Below are positions 1 through 8,511 of a DNA stretch of 64,000 nt, piece after piece. The DNA comes from JAVBRU01 sp031547595 (GTDB taxonomy: Bacteria > Bacillota > Clostridia > Christensenellales > Aristaeellaceae): the NCBI GenBank assembly GCA_031547595.1, contig JAVBRU010000012.1, forward strand, positions 1-64,000, in the 5' to 3' direction. The notes beneath the pieces are model-generated. The model was given only the letters and a program-made list of their open reading frames with translations. It did no database searches and had not been told where the DNA came from. Each line of letters begins with the position of its first letter. Position 1 is the stretch's first letter. The position numbers were made by a program, and so were the translations under genes.

Positions 1-12
1 AGGGGGAGGGGG

Positions 13-66
13 ACGCTGGTGGCTCCTCGCCCCCACCCCCCCGGCAGGAGACCACTCTCCTGCACC
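13..66 (+). repeat. REP-like dispersed repeat, copy 1
   Basis: An intergenic palindromic unit just upstream of argH. Its right arm is a near-perfect stem (GCAGGAGA at 44-51, TCTCCTGC at 56-63), preceded by a second, weaker GC-rich stem around 18-37. The same 54-56 bp design recurs in inverted orientation at 15629-15684 with the same order of blocks (ACGCTG, GGCT-CTCGCCC, CCCCGGCAGGAGA, TCTCCTGCACC). Two copies in 64 kb, both intergenic, suggest a REP/BIME-type family. Any role in mRNA stability or termination is inference. Confidence 0.6.
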
Positions 67-106
67 GCGGTTTTAGTCATATGGAATGATTTGAGGTGAC
101 AAGCAC

Positions 107-1480
107 ATGAAACTATGGGCAGGACGGTTTGACAAGGGCACTGACCAGATGGTAGACGATTTTCACTCGTCCCTCTCTTTTGATAAGCGGATGTTCGATC
201 AGGACATTCATGGCAGCATGGCACACGCCCGGATGCTTTGCAAGCAAGGGCTGATCAGCGCTGCAGACGAAGCCGCCATTCAACAGGGGCTGCAAAGCAT
301 ACTGGAAGACATGCTTGCGGGCAAGGTGGATTTCCCGCCCGAGAGCGAGGACATCCATATGCATGTGGAAACACTGCTGACAGAGCGTATCGGCGAGGCG
401 GGCAAGCGCCTGCACACCGGGCGCAGCCGCAACGACCAGGTGGCGCTGGACATGCGCATGTATGCCAAGGACACCTGCGATGAGACGATACTTCTCCTCA
501 AAGAGCTGTGCGGACTTTTGCTGGACTTGGCAGAAAAACATGCGCAGGACATCATGCCGGGATACACCCACCTGCAGCGGGCACAGCCCATCACCTTGGG
601 ACATCACCTGATGGCGTATTTTGAGATGTTCAAGCGCGATGTGCTGCGCATCCGGAACGCCAAAGCGGCGGCGGACGTGATGCCGCTGGGCAGCGGCGCG
701 CTGGCCGGCACCACCTATCCTTTGGACAGGCAGTTTGTGACCGATCAGCTGGGCTTTGCCGCTATGACGGAGAACAGCCTGGATGGCGTGAGCGACCGTG
801 ATTTTCTGCTGGATTATATGGCGGCAGCGGGCATTGGCATGATGCATCTGTCCCGCTTTTGCGAGGAAATCGTGCTATGGAGCAGCCATGAGTTTGGTTT
901 TTTGACGCTGGATGACGGGTTTGCCACAGGCTCCAGCATGATGCCGCAAAAGAAAAACCCCGACGTGGCGGAACTGATTCGTGGCAAAACAGGCCGCGTG
1001 TATGGCGATCTGATGGCGCTATTGACGGTGATGAAGGGCCTGCCCTTGGCCTACAACAAGGATATGCAGGAGGACAAGGAGAGCTTTTTTGACACGCGGG
1101 ACACGTATATCAAGTGCCTGCACGTGTTTGCAGGCATGCTGAAAACGGCACGCTTCCGCACCGGCAACATGCTGCAAAGCGCCAAGGGCGGCTTTGCCAA
1201 CGCTACCGACTGCGCGGATTACCTGGTGAACAAAGGCGTACCCTTCCGCGATGCGCACGCGGTGGTGGGGCGGCTGGTGGCCTACTGCCTGGACACGGGC
1301 TGTGCACTGGATGATGTGGCGCTTGCCACACTGCAAACTTTCAGCCCCGCGTTTGGTGAAGACATATATTCTGCGATTTCACTCGATACCTGCGTGGCAC
1401 AGCGCAGCCTGCCCGGCGGCCCGGCCCCGCAGCAAGTGCTGCAGGCTGTGCAGCGCGGGCATGAATGGTTGCTATTTTGA
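107..1480 (+). CDS. argH: Argininosuccinate lyase
   Basis: Cleaves argininosuccinate to arginine and fumarate, the last step of arginine biosynthesis, in the cytosol as a homotetramer. The 457 residues match the normal family length. The N-terminus (KLWAGRFDKGTDQMVDDFHSS) and the fumarase/aspartase superfamily signature GSSMMPQKKNPDVAE near residue 270 are intact; HTGRSRNDQVALDMRMY (about 103-119) and TYTHLQ-like PGYTHLQRAQP carry substrate-binding residues. The ATG at 107 follows GAGGTGA at a short distance. No argG is visible upstream because the window starts here. A strong terminator follows at 1489, so the gene is transcriptionally separate from the ATP synthase operon. Confidence 0.97.
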   Translation: MKLWAGRFDKGTDQMVDDFHSSLSFDKRMFDQDIHGSMAHARMLCKQGLISAADEAAIQQGLQSILEDMLAGKVDFPPESEDIHMHVETLLTERIGEAGKRLHTGRSRNDQVALDMRMYAKDTCDETILLLKELCGLLLDLAEKHAQDIMPGYTHLQRAQPITLGHHLMAYFEMFKRDVLRIRNAKAAADVMPLGSGALAGTTYPLDRQFVTDQLGFAAMTENSLDGVSDRDFLLDYMAAAGIGMMHLSRFCEEIVLWSSHEFGFLTLDDGFATGSSMMPQKKNPDVAELIRGKTGRVYGDLMALLTVMKGLPLAYNKDMQEDKESFFDTRDTYIKCLHVFAGMLKTARFRTGNMLQSAKGGFANATDCADYLVNKGVPFRDAHAVVGRLVAYCLDTGCALDDVALATLQTFSPAFGEDIYSAISLDTCVAQRSLPGGPAPQQVLQAVQRGHEWLLF

Positions 1481-1488
1481 CAGAAAGA

Positions 1489-1519
1489 ACATCGGCCTGA
1501 AAAGCCGATGTTTATTTTT
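1489..1519 (+). terminator. Rho-independent terminator after argH
   Basis: A perfect 8-bp stem ACATCGGC (1489-1496) / GCCGATGT (1504-1511) with a 7-base loop is followed by TTATTTTTG, nine bases after the argH stop codon. Confidence 0.9.
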
Positions 1520-1560
1520 GATTTAATATGTACAAACTGATAGAAACTGTACGAAATCGC

Positions 1561-1589
1561 TTGTATTCTGAAGTGGTTCGGAGTATAAT
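1561..1589 (+). promoter_or_regulatory. Sigma-A promoter of the atp operon
   Basis: -35 TTGTAT (1561-1566), a 17-bp spacer and a perfect -10 TATAAT (1584-1589), 25 bp before the first gene of the ATP synthase operon. It is the only good promoter seen ahead of the nine-gene run to atpC. Confidence 0.8.
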
Positions 1590-1613
1590 CAGGGTTCGGA
1601 AAGGGGTGATGCT

Positions 1614-1910
1614 GTGGTTGGGGTGCTGTTAGGTACGATGCTGGGCGCTGTAGAGTTCTATCTGCTGAGAAAGCTCGTCAATCAGATCACCGCTGGGGAG
1701 ATATTCTCCTGGTGGCTCATTCCGGCAAAGCTGGGCGCATTGGTGCTGTTTCTGGTGCCGTGCGGCTTGCTTGCCCCCAAAGAGTTGCCGTTAGCCGGGA
1801 TTTCTGTTGGCGTTGTGCTGATCATAGGCGCAGGCGTACAGTTTTTACATAACATGAATAAGCAGAAAAAAGCGGCGGAGGCTGCCGCAAACAACCAGGG
1901 AAAGTCATAA
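1614..1910 (+). CDS. AtpI-like small membrane protein
   Basis: A 98-residue hydrophobic protein heading the ATP synthase operon, the usual place of atpI (ATP synthase subunit I, a c-ring assembly helper). It shows about three membrane segments (residues 1-18, 31-54, 59-77) and a charged alanine/lysine-rich tail (KQKKAAEAAANN). Sequence similarity to classical AtpI is not obvious, so the name rests on position, size and topology. The start is GTG at 1614, 8 bases after AAGGGG. The ATG at 1609 is in another frame. The gap to atpB is only 10 bp, with AAGGAG serving atpB. Confidence 0.6.
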   Translation: MVGVLLGTMLGAVEFYLLRKLVNQITAGEIFSWWLIPAKLGALVLFLVPCGLLAPKELPLAGISVGVVLIIGAGVQFLHNMNKQKKAAEAAANNQGKS

Positions 1911-1920
1911 GGAGCGTATT

Positions 1921-2802
1921 ATGGAATATGCAATCATGGCCGCCGCGCTGATTTGCGCGCTTTTGGGTCTAATCTTTCGGCGCGCGGCAAAGAAACAACT
2001 ATTGGTCACCCCAGACGACAAAAAGGCCAAGAAGAAACGCAAGCTATGCACCATGCTGGTGGTGATCGGCGCTTGGCTATTCACGGTCACGCTGCTGCCG
2101 CTCTTGTTTGGCGCAAAGGAAGCAGAGCCGCTGACGGTTGAAATCTCGCCGGAGCGGGTGAACCTGATGGGGCTGTCGCTGAGCAGCAGCGTCGTCGCCA
2201 TGTGGGTGGCGATGGCGGTGATTCTGCTGCTGGCTGTGCTGGCGCGGGTGTTTGTGATCCCGAAATTCCAGGCCGTGCCCCGCGGCGTGCAAAACGTGCT
2301 GGAACTGATGGTGGATGGCATCAGCACCTACACCAACAAAACGGCGGGAGAGCTTGGCAATAACCTGAGCGCATACCTGTTCACCATCGCCGCGCTGATG
2401 ATCGCCTGTGCCGCGATGGAGCTGATCGGCGTTCGCCCGCCCACGGCGGACCTGGCTATGACCTTCTCCATGGCGCTGATCTCCTTCTTCCTGATCAACT
2501 ATTACGCCATTCGTCACAAAGGCTTTGGCGGGCGCATCAAGTCACTCGCCAGCCCGACGCCGGTGGTATTGCCGCTGCGCATGATCAGCGATGTGGCGGT
2601 GCCAATCTCTCTGGCGTGCCGGTTGTTTGGCAATATGCTGGGCGGCATGATCGTGATGCATCTGTTGTATAGCGCGCTTGGCAGCAGTGCCATTGGCATC
2701 CCGAGCGTCATCGGCCTGTACTTCAATGTGTTCCATCCGATCATCCAGGCGTATATCTTTATCACCTTGACACTCACCTTCATCAATGAAGCGGTGGAAT
2801 AA
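1921..2802 (+). CDS. atpB: F-type ATP synthase subunit a
   Basis: Membrane stator subunit that forms the ion half-channels against the c-ring. The 293 residues are slightly longer than usual (about 240-270) because of an extra N-terminal helix and a basic stretch (RRAAKKQLL...KKAKKKRK) before the next membrane segment. The conserved block ISLACRLFGNMLGGMIVMHLL contains the essential arginine, Arg234 here, which faces the c-subunit carboxylate. The C-terminal helix ends FHPIIQAYIFITLTLTFINEAVE, as in canonical subunit a. AAGGAG lies 8 bases before the ATG. Confidence 0.95.
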   Translation: MEYAIMAAALICALLGLIFRRAAKKQLLVTPDDKKAKKKRKLCTMLVVIGAWLFTVTLLPLLFGAKEAEPLTVEISPERVNLMGLSLSSSVVAMWVAMAVILLLAVLARVFVIPKFQAVPRGVQNVLELMVDGISTYTNKTAGELGNNLSAYLFTIAALMIACAAMELIGVRPPTADLAMTFSMALISFFLINYYAIRHKGFGGRIKSLASPTPVVLPLRMISDVAVPISLACRLFGNMLGGMIVMHLLYSALGSSAIGIPSVIGLYFNVFHPIIQAYIFITLTLTFINEAVE

Positions 2803-2830
2803 TAACAATCATAAACGGAGGGTATGAAAA

Positions 2831-3052
2831 ATGAGTCTGTTACCGATCGGTGTGGCACTGTGCCTCCTGTCCTGCGCGGGTTCTGGTATTGCGATGGGTC
2901 TTGCCACGGGCAAGGCTGTGGATGCTGTCAGCCGCCAGCCGGAAGCCTCCGGCAAGATCAACTCCATTCTGCTTCTTGGCTTGGCCTTGACCGAGTCTAC
3001 CGCCATTTACGGCTTTGTATCGGCACTGATCATGATGTTCACCATGGCGTAA
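2831..3052 (+). CDS. atpE: F-type ATP synthase subunit c
   Basis: Ring-forming hairpin subunit of 73 residues with two membrane helices joined by the polar loop RQPEASGK (35-42). The ion-binding carboxylate is Glu55 in LTESTAIYG. The following Ser56 and Tyr60 match residues that coordinate sodium in sodium-type c subunits such as Ilyobacter, but the helix-1 glutamine of that site is replaced by Met22 in GSGIAMGLATGKAV. Ion specificity is therefore unresolved, with protons more likely. The start is ATG 2831, 8 bases after GGAGGG. The ATG at 2824 opens a different frame and is rejected. Confidence 0.95.
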   Translation: MSLLPIGVALCLLSCAGSGIAMGLATGKAVDAVSRQPEASGKINSILLLGLALTESTAIYGFVSALIMMFTMA

Positions 3053-3077
3053 GCGCTATGCCGGAAAGGGGTCGCCC

Positions 3078-3554
3078 ATGGATATTCAGCCCTTGGATAT
3101 TGTTATCTATTTAATCAACATCGGCGTGTTGTTCGTCCTACTGCGGATGGTGCTGTTCAAGCCCGTACGCAAGTTTCTGGACGCGCGCAGCAGCAGCGTG
3201 GCCAAAGAATTGGACGATGCCAAGGCCGCGATGGCGGATGCCGATGAACTGAAAGCAAATTATGCCGCGAGCATGCAGGATGCTGATCAGCAGGTGAAAA
3301 AGCTGATCCTGGAAGGCACCCGGCAGGCCAACGTGCAGGCGGCGCAGATCGTGGACGCAGCCAATGGCAAGGCCAAAGAGCTACTGAGCGATGCGCGCGA
3401 AAAATCCGCCGTGGAGCGGGAAGAGGCCATTGCCGCCCTGCAAACCCAGATCACCGATATGGCGGTGGCGCTGGCAGAGCGTATTTTGCAGCGCGAAGTG
3501 AATCAGGCGGACAATCAAAAGGTGATTGACACATTTTTCTCTAAAGCGAGGTGA
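3078..3554 (+). CDS. atpF: F-type ATP synthase subunit b
   Basis: Peripheral-stalk subunit of 158 residues: an N-terminal membrane helix (about 5-25, VIYLINIGVLFVLLRMVLF) followed by a long alanine- and charge-rich helix typical of the b dimer, with KPVRKFLDARSSSVAKELDDA just after the membrane. The length is normal. The gene overlaps the next one by 4 bp (GTGA). In this operon the partner that normally caps the stalk, a free delta subunit, is missing; its C-terminal domain sits on the alpha chain instead, so this b subunit presumably binds that fusion. Confidence 0.94.
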   Translation: MDIQPLDIVIYLINIGVLFVLLRMVLFKPVRKFLDARSSSVAKELDDAKAAMADADELKANYAASMQDADQQVKKLILEGTRQANVQAAQIVDAANGKAKELLSDAREKSAVEREEAIAALQTQITDMAVALAERILQREVNQADNQKVIDTFFSKAR

Positions 3555-5323
3555 GCGCAGTGCAACAGGCAACGGTGAAAACGGCGGCGCTGCTCGCCCC
3601 CGTGGAGCAGCAGCGCCTCATAGACCAGCTGGCAGCCTTGCTGGGCGAGGCTGTGGAGTGCACCTTTGAGCACGATCCCACGCTGATTGGCGGCTTCCGC
3701 GCATATTGCGACGGCGTGCTGTACGACATGAGCATGCAGACCAAGCTGGAGGAAATGCGAAGCGCAGCGGAGGCTGCGGCGCAAGCTGGCGGCTTCTACA
3801 GTGAAACCATCAGCGAAAACTTCCTGGAGCGGTTGGCCCAGATGGATGTGGGTGCGCGCTCGTACGAATACGGCATTGTCAAAAGCAGCGCGGACGGCGT
3901 TGTGCACATTGACGGGCTTGGCGACAGCAAATACGGCGAAATCCTCAGCTTTGAAAACAACGTGTTTGGCATGGCGCTGGATTTGTCCATCCATGGCGTG
4001 GGCGCGGTGCTGTTCTCGGGCGAGGACGCGGTATCGGCAGGCTCCGTAGTGCGCGGCACCGGCCGTGTGCTGGATGTGAAGGTAGGCAGTGCGTTGCTGG
4101 GGCGCGTGGTAGATCCGCTGGGGCGCCCGCTGGACGGAAAGCCGCTGGTGACCAAGCGCCTGTGGCCGCTGGAGAATCCTGCGCCTAGCATTATGGACCG
4201 CACGTCTGTGCACCAGCCGCTGCAAACGGGCATACTGTCGGTTGACAGCATGATTCCCATCGGCAAAGGCCAGCGCGAGCTGATCATTGGCGACCGCCAG
4301 ATGGGCAAGACCGCCATTGCCGTCAGCGCCATGCTGAGCCAGAGCAAAAAGGGTGTGATCTGCGTATACTGCGCGATCGGCCAAAAGGCGGCGTCTGTGG
4401 CGCAGCTGATCCGCACACTGGAGGACAACGGCGCGCTGGAGAATTCCATCATCGTGGCCGCCACGGCGTCCGATAGCTCTGCCATGCAGTACATCGCGCC
4501 CTATGCGGGCTGCGCCATCGCAGAATATTTTATGAACAAGGGACGCGATGTGCTGGTAGTGTATGACGATTTGTCCAAGCACGCCACGGCGTACCGCACG
4601 ATGTCCCTGCTGCTCAAGCGCCCGCCCGGTCGCGAAGCGTATCCGGGCGATGTGTTTTATCTGCACAGTCGGCTCTTGGAGCGTGCGGCCAAGCTGTCGC
4701 CCGAAAGAGGCGGCGGCTCCATGACGGCGCTGCCCATTGTGGAAACCATGGCCGGCGATATTTCGGCCTATATACCCACCAACGTGATCTCCATCACAGA
4801 CGGCCAGATTTATCTGGAAAGCGAATTGTTCCACGCGGGCGTGCGCCCGGCGGTGAACGTTGGCCTGTCGGTATCCCGCGTGGGCCGCGCGGCCCAGCCT
4901 GCCGCCATGAAGAAGGTGAGCGGCGCACTGCGCCTGGCACTGGCGCAGTACCGCGAGCTGTCTGTGTTTGCGCAGTTTGATTCCGATATCGACTATAACA
5001 CCCGCAAAATGCTGGATCAGGGCGAGCGGCTGACAGAGCTTCTCAAGCAGGATCAAAGCACCGTGTTTGCGCTGTCTGATCAGGTGGCAGTGCTGCTGGC
5101 CTATCAGCAGGGGATGTTTGACGGCTTCCCGATGAAGGATGTGTGCGCTGTGCGAAAGTCCCTGTGCGATTATCTGCATAAGAGCGTGAAGGGCACGCTG
5201 GATGCCATCGACAACACCGGAGATTTGAGCGACGCTGACAAAACCAGCCTGCTCATGGCCATAGAGAATTACCGCAAGCTTTATACGCCGGCGGCCAAGG
5301 AAGAAGCGAACCCGTATGCGTGA
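3551..5323 (+). CDS. atpA: ATP synthase delta(C-terminal)-alpha fusion
   Basis: A 590-residue chain instead of the usual 500-510. Residues about 8-72 match the C-terminal b-binding domain of subunit delta: EQQRLIDQLAALLGEAVE, then DPTLIGGFRAYCDGVLYDMS and KLEEM, the delta signature. From about residue 80 the chain is a complete subunit alpha: N-terminal helix (ETISENFLERLAQM), beta-barrel (GDGVVHIDGL-like), P-loop GDRQMGKT near residue 250 and the arginine-finger segment NVGLSVSRVG. The whole N-terminal six-helix domain of delta is absent and no separate atpH is present. GTG 3551 overlaps atpF by 4 bp; GTG 3560 (587 residues) sits better behind GAGGTGAG and may be the real start. The frame is continuous, so this is not a misread stop between two genes. 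Confidence 0.92.
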   Translation: MSAVQQATVKTAALLAPVEQQRLIDQLAALLGEAVECTFEHDPTLIGGFRAYCDGVLYDMSMQTKLEEMRSAAEAAAQAGGFYSETISENFLERLAQMDVGARSYEYGIVKSSADGVVHIDGLGDSKYGEILSFENNVFGMALDLSIHGVGAVLFSGEDAVSAGSVVRGTGRVLDVKVGSALLGRVVDPLGRPLDGKPLVTKRLWPLENPAPSIMDRTSVHQPLQTGILSVDSMIPIGKGQRELIIGDRQMGKTAIAVSAMLSQSKKGVICVYCAIGQKAASVAQLIRTLEDNGALENSIIVAATASDSSAMQYIAPYAGCAIAEYFMNKGRDVLVVYDDLSKHATAYRTMSLLLKRPPGREAYPGDVFYLHSRLLERAAKLSPERGGGSMTALPIVETMAGDISAYIPTNVISITDGQIYLESELFHAGVRPAVNVGLSVSRVGRAAQPAAMKKVSGALRLALAQYRELSVFAQFDSDIDYNTRKMLDQGERLTELLKQDQSTVFALSDQVAVLLAYQQGMFDGFPMKDVCAVRKSLCDYLHKSVKGTLDAIDNTGDLSDADKTSLLMAIENYRKLYTPAAKEEANPYA

Positions 5324-6188
5324 TATGCTGGAGATTCGCCGCCGCATCCGCGCGGTGGAGCAGACGCGCAAGATCACCAACGCCATGTATCTAATCTCCT
5401 CGGCCAAGGTGAAAAAACTGGTGACCCACATGGCGTATAACAAGCTGTATGTGGATAACATGCATTCCGCCATGCAGGATACCCTGCGCGCGCTGGAGGA
5501 TATCAATCACCCATACCTTCGCGACCGTGGGGACAAGCGCAAGGCGTATATTGTGATCGCGGGCGAAAAGGGTATGGCGGGCGCGTACAATGCCGATGTG
5601 CTCAAGTTTGCGCTGCCGCATGTGAAAACGGGCGACTATCTGATCACGGTGGGGCAAAACGCCGGTCAGTTTTTCAAAAAGCAGGGCGTTTTCCCAGATG
5701 TGCAGATCCGCGAAAGCGCGCAGGAACCCATCATCCGGGAACCGCGCCACATCATTCAGGACGTATTCCGCCTGTATGATGAGGATCTGGTGGATCAGGT
5801 GTATGTGATTTATACCAAGTTTATCAGCACCGTCAAGTCCTTTCCGTGCATGGAGCGCTTGCTGCCGCTGGCCACCGTGCCCGCCACGCAGAACACCTAT
5901 CAGCAGGAAATGCTGTATCACCCTTCCCCAAGGGAGATGTTCCACCTGATGGTGCCGCAGTATACGGTGGGCATCCTGTACGGCGCACTGATGCAGGCCT
6001 ATGCCGCCGAGCACTGCGCGCGCATGAACGCCATGCAAAGCGCCACCCGCAATGCGGATGAGATGCTCAAAAAATTCAAGGTGCAATACAACCTCGCGCG
6101 CCAGGCCGCCATCACGCAGGAAATCAACGAGATTACCAGCGCGGCACAGGCCTTGCAGGAAAAGGAGCCTGAATATGGACAATGCTAA
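5316..6188 (+). CDS. atpG: F-type ATP synthase subunit gamma
   Basis: Central-stalk subunit of 290 residues. The N-terminal helix MLEIRRRIRAVEQTRKITNAM and C-terminal helix (RMNAMQSATRNADEMLKKF...RQAAITQEINEITSAAQAL) are the two conserved coiled-coil strands that turn inside the alpha3beta3 head. The middle is a normal Rossmann-like domain (YIVIAGEKGMAGAYNADVL). The ATG at 5316 overlaps the end of the alpha gene by 8 bp; a second ATG at 5325 is possible. The C-terminal part overlaps the start of atpD by 14 bp, which suggests translational coupling. Confidence 0.94.
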   Translation: MRDMLEIRRRIRAVEQTRKITNAMYLISSAKVKKLVTHMAYNKLYVDNMHSAMQDTLRALEDINHPYLRDRGDKRKAYIVIAGEKGMAGAYNADVLKFALPHVKTGDYLITVGQNAGQFFKKQGVFPDVQIRESAQEPIIREPRHIIQDVFRLYDEDLVDQVYVIYTKFISTVKSFPCMERLLPLATVPATQNTYQQEMLYHPSPREMFHLMVPQYTVGILYGALMQAYAAEHCARMNAMQSATRNADEMLKKFKVQYNLARQAAITQEINEITSAAQALQEKEPEYGQC

Positions 6189-7575
6189 TCGCCAAGGCAA
6201 GCTGACACGCATCAACGGCCCTGTGCTGGAGGTCACTTTTGAAGGAAGTGCGCCGGTCATTCACTCGCTGTTGATCACGCAATCGGGCATCCATATGGAA
6301 GTGGTGGCGCATGCTGGCAATGGCGTGGTGCGCTGCATTTCACTGGAGGCAACCGAGGGGCTGAGCTGCGGACAATCCGTGCAGGATACCGGCCACGGCA
6401 TCGAAGTTCCGGTGGGCAAGGAGCTGCTGGGGCGCGTTGTGAATGTGTTGGGCAAGCCCATTGACAACAAGGGCAATATCGGATCTTCTGTGCATTGGCC
6501 GATTCACCGCGCCGCGCCGCCGCTGCTCAAGCAAAACCCCGCTACCGAAGTATTCGAAACCGGCATCAAGGTGATCGACCTGCTGGTGCCCTTTGCCAAG
6601 GGCGGAAAGATCGGCCTGTTTGGCGGTGCCGGTGTGGGCAAAACAGTGCTGATTATGGAGCTGATCCACAACATCGCGACCGACCACGGTGGATACTCGG
6701 TGTTTACCGGCGTTGGCGAGCGCAGCCGCGAGGGGGGCGACCTGATCAGCGATATGCGCGAATCTGGCGTTATGGACAAAACCATACTGGCCTTTGGGCA
6801 GATGAACGAATCGCCCGGCAGCCGTATGCGCGTGGCGCTGACGGGGCTGACCATGGCAGAATACCTGCGCGACGAGCAAAAGCAGGACGTGCTGCTGTTT
6901 ATTGATAACATCTTCCGCTATGTGCAGGCGGGCAACGAGGTATCGGCGCTGCTGGGGCGCATGGCCTCCGCCGTTGGCTATCAGCCCACACTGCTCAATG
7001 AACTGGGCGAGCTGGAAGAGCGCATCACCTCCACGAAAGACGGCTCCATCACCTCCGTACAGGCCATTTATGTGCCCGCGGATGACTTGACAGACCCTGC
7101 GCCAGCGGCGATATTCTCGCACCTGGACGCTACCACGGTGCTGTCCCGCCAGGTGGCAGAAATGGGCATTTATCCGGCGGTCAGCCCCTTAGATTCGTCC
7201 TCCCGCATGCTGAACCCTGGCTTGGTCGGGCAGGAGCATTATGACACTGCACGCGCCGTGCAGCAGTGCCTGCAGCGCTATAATGAGCTGAAGGACATCA
7301 TCGCCATCCTGGGCATGGATGATCTGTCGGAGGATGACCGAAAGACAGTCTACCGCGCACGCAGGATTCAGCGCTTTTTCTCGCAGCCGCTGTTCGTGGC
7401 GGAAGCTTTCACCGGCATCCCCGGGCAATCAGTGCCGCTAGAAAAAACCATTGACAGCTTCCACGCCATCATGGCGGGCGAGGCCGATGACCTGCCGGAA
7501 GAAGCCTTCTTCATGGTGGGCGATTTGGACGATGCACGCCGCAAGGCAAAAGAGCTGGAGGCGGGAAGACGATGA
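6175..7575 (+). CDS. atpD: F-type ATP synthase subunit beta
   Basis: Catalytic subunit of 466 residues. Visible features are the P-loop GGAGVGKT, catalytic-glutamate segment [11 protein letters not shown], Walker B [9 protein letters not shown], and the DELSEED-type loop, here [27 protein letters not shown] differs mildly from the common [20 protein letters not shown]. The start is ATG 6175 with AAGGAG 8 bases upstream; the open frame extends back to 6052, but that part overlaps the coding frame of gamma and is not beta-like. The stop codon overlaps atpC (ATGA). Confidence 0.96.
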   Translation: [466 protein letters not shown]

Positions 7576-7970
7576 GCGCCACATACCGGCTGGAAATCTT
7601 CACGCCTGAGTATCAATTCTTTGATGACGAAGTGGAAGCGTTGACCATCACCACCACCGATGGGCAGTGGACCGTGCTGCGCGGCCACGCGCCGCTGATT
7701 GCGCCGTTGGTAGTGGGGCAGCTTTCTATCAAAAAAGACGGCGCTTGGCGAAAGGCTTTCCAATCGGAGGGTTTCCTGGTGGTAGAGCCGGGCTGCACCC
7801 GCGTGTTTGTGCAGGCCTGCGAATGGCCGGAGGATATTGATATGGAGCGCGCGCAGGCCGCCAAGGAGCGCGCACTCGGCCGTATGAAGCGCCAGCAAAG
7901 CCGCGAGGAGTACGAGTGGAGCCGGATTGCTTTGGCGCGTGCTACCGAGCGGTTGAAGATCAAGCAATAA
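7572..7970 (+). CDS. atpC: F-type ATP synthase subunit epsilon
   Basis: Small rotor subunit of 132 residues. The N-terminal beta-sandwich carries LEIFTPEYQFFDDEVEALTITTTDG and GHAPLIAPLVVG, and the C-terminal part is a helical hairpin rich in Glu, Arg and Ala (ERAQAAKERALGRMKRQQSREEYEWSRIALARA). It overlaps atpD by 4 bp and is the last gene of the operon. No convincing terminator is visible between it and the promoter at 8054. Confidence 0.93.
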   Translation: MSATYRLEIFTPEYQFFDDEVEALTITTTDGQWTVLRGHAPLIAPLVVGQLSIKKDGAWRKAFQSEGFLVVEPGCTRVFVQACEWPEDIDMERAQAAKERALGRMKRQQSREEYEWSRIALARATERLKIKQ

Positions 7971-8053
7971 AAAAACACAGTATGGGTTGATTATTTTGCC
8001 GAATGTGGTAAAATTAATATGGAAAAAGAATGGTTGCAAGGTAGTTGCGACTA

Positions 8054-8081
8054 TTGCATTTTTTCGAGCTTGTGATATAAT
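8054..8081 (+). promoter_or_regulatory. Sigma-A promoter, extended -10
   Basis: -35 TTGCAT (8054-8059), a 16-bp spacer, and TGA followed by a perfect -10 TATAAT (8076-8081). It is 32 bp upstream of the Hpt gene and serves the two-gene signalling operon. Confidence 0.8.
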
Positions 8082-8113
8082 AGCCAAGTAATGCCCAGAG
8101 GAGAGGAATCAAC

Positions 8114-8479
8114 ATGGGTGAGCAAAATCGTGAGGAGGCATCTTTTCTGCCCTATATGGATGTGGCAGATGGGTTGGCTCGGTTAAGGCAAAATAAGCGC
8201 ATATACACCATGCTGCTTAACAGCTTTGTGTCGGATACTTCTATCATGAGCAAGCTGGAAGGTGCATATGCACAGGGCGACGCCAAGGAAATGCAGTTTC
8301 AAGCCCATACGCTAAAAGGTGTTGCGGCGAACTTATCTTTGGTGGCGCTTACAGAGGTGATTGTGCCATTTGAGGCCAAGCTGAAGCTGGGCGAAATCGA
8401 TACCGATGCCATGCCCCTGGTGGTGGACTGCTATCAGCAAACCATCCAGATGGTGCAGATGTACTTACGAGAAGAATAA
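8114..8479 (+). CDS. Histidine phosphotransfer (Hpt) domain protein
   Basis: A 121-residue stand-alone Hpt domain that would pass a phosphoryl group between histidine kinases and response regulators in the cytosol. The signature AHTLKGVAANLSL contains the phospho-accepting His65 and the following Lys/Gly. The protein is otherwise a four-helix bundle with no kinase or output domain. It is preceded by GAGAGGAATCAAC and lies 32 bp before the HD-GYP response regulator, its likely partner. No histidine kinase is encoded nearby, so the phosphate donor is unknown. Confidence 0.88.
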   Translation: MGEQNREEASFLPYMDVADGLARLRQNKRIYTMLLNSFVSDTSIMSKLEGAYAQGDAKEMQFQAHTLKGVAANLSLVALTEVIVPFEAKLKLGEIDTDAMPLVVDCYQQTIQMVQMYLREE

Positions 8480-8511
8480 GCTGCTTCTGGCAGATAAAAA
8501 GGGTCTAAACG

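Noticed and set aside
2824..3114. Alternative frame covering atpE from ATG 2824
   Set aside because: The translation is not c-subunit-like; the real subunit c begins at 2831.
3515..5506. Long open frame (663 codons) on the minus strand across atpA
   Set aside because: It is fully antisense to the fused alpha gene and its translation is low-complexity His/Arg/Gln-rich, typical of a shadow frame in GC-rich coding DNA.
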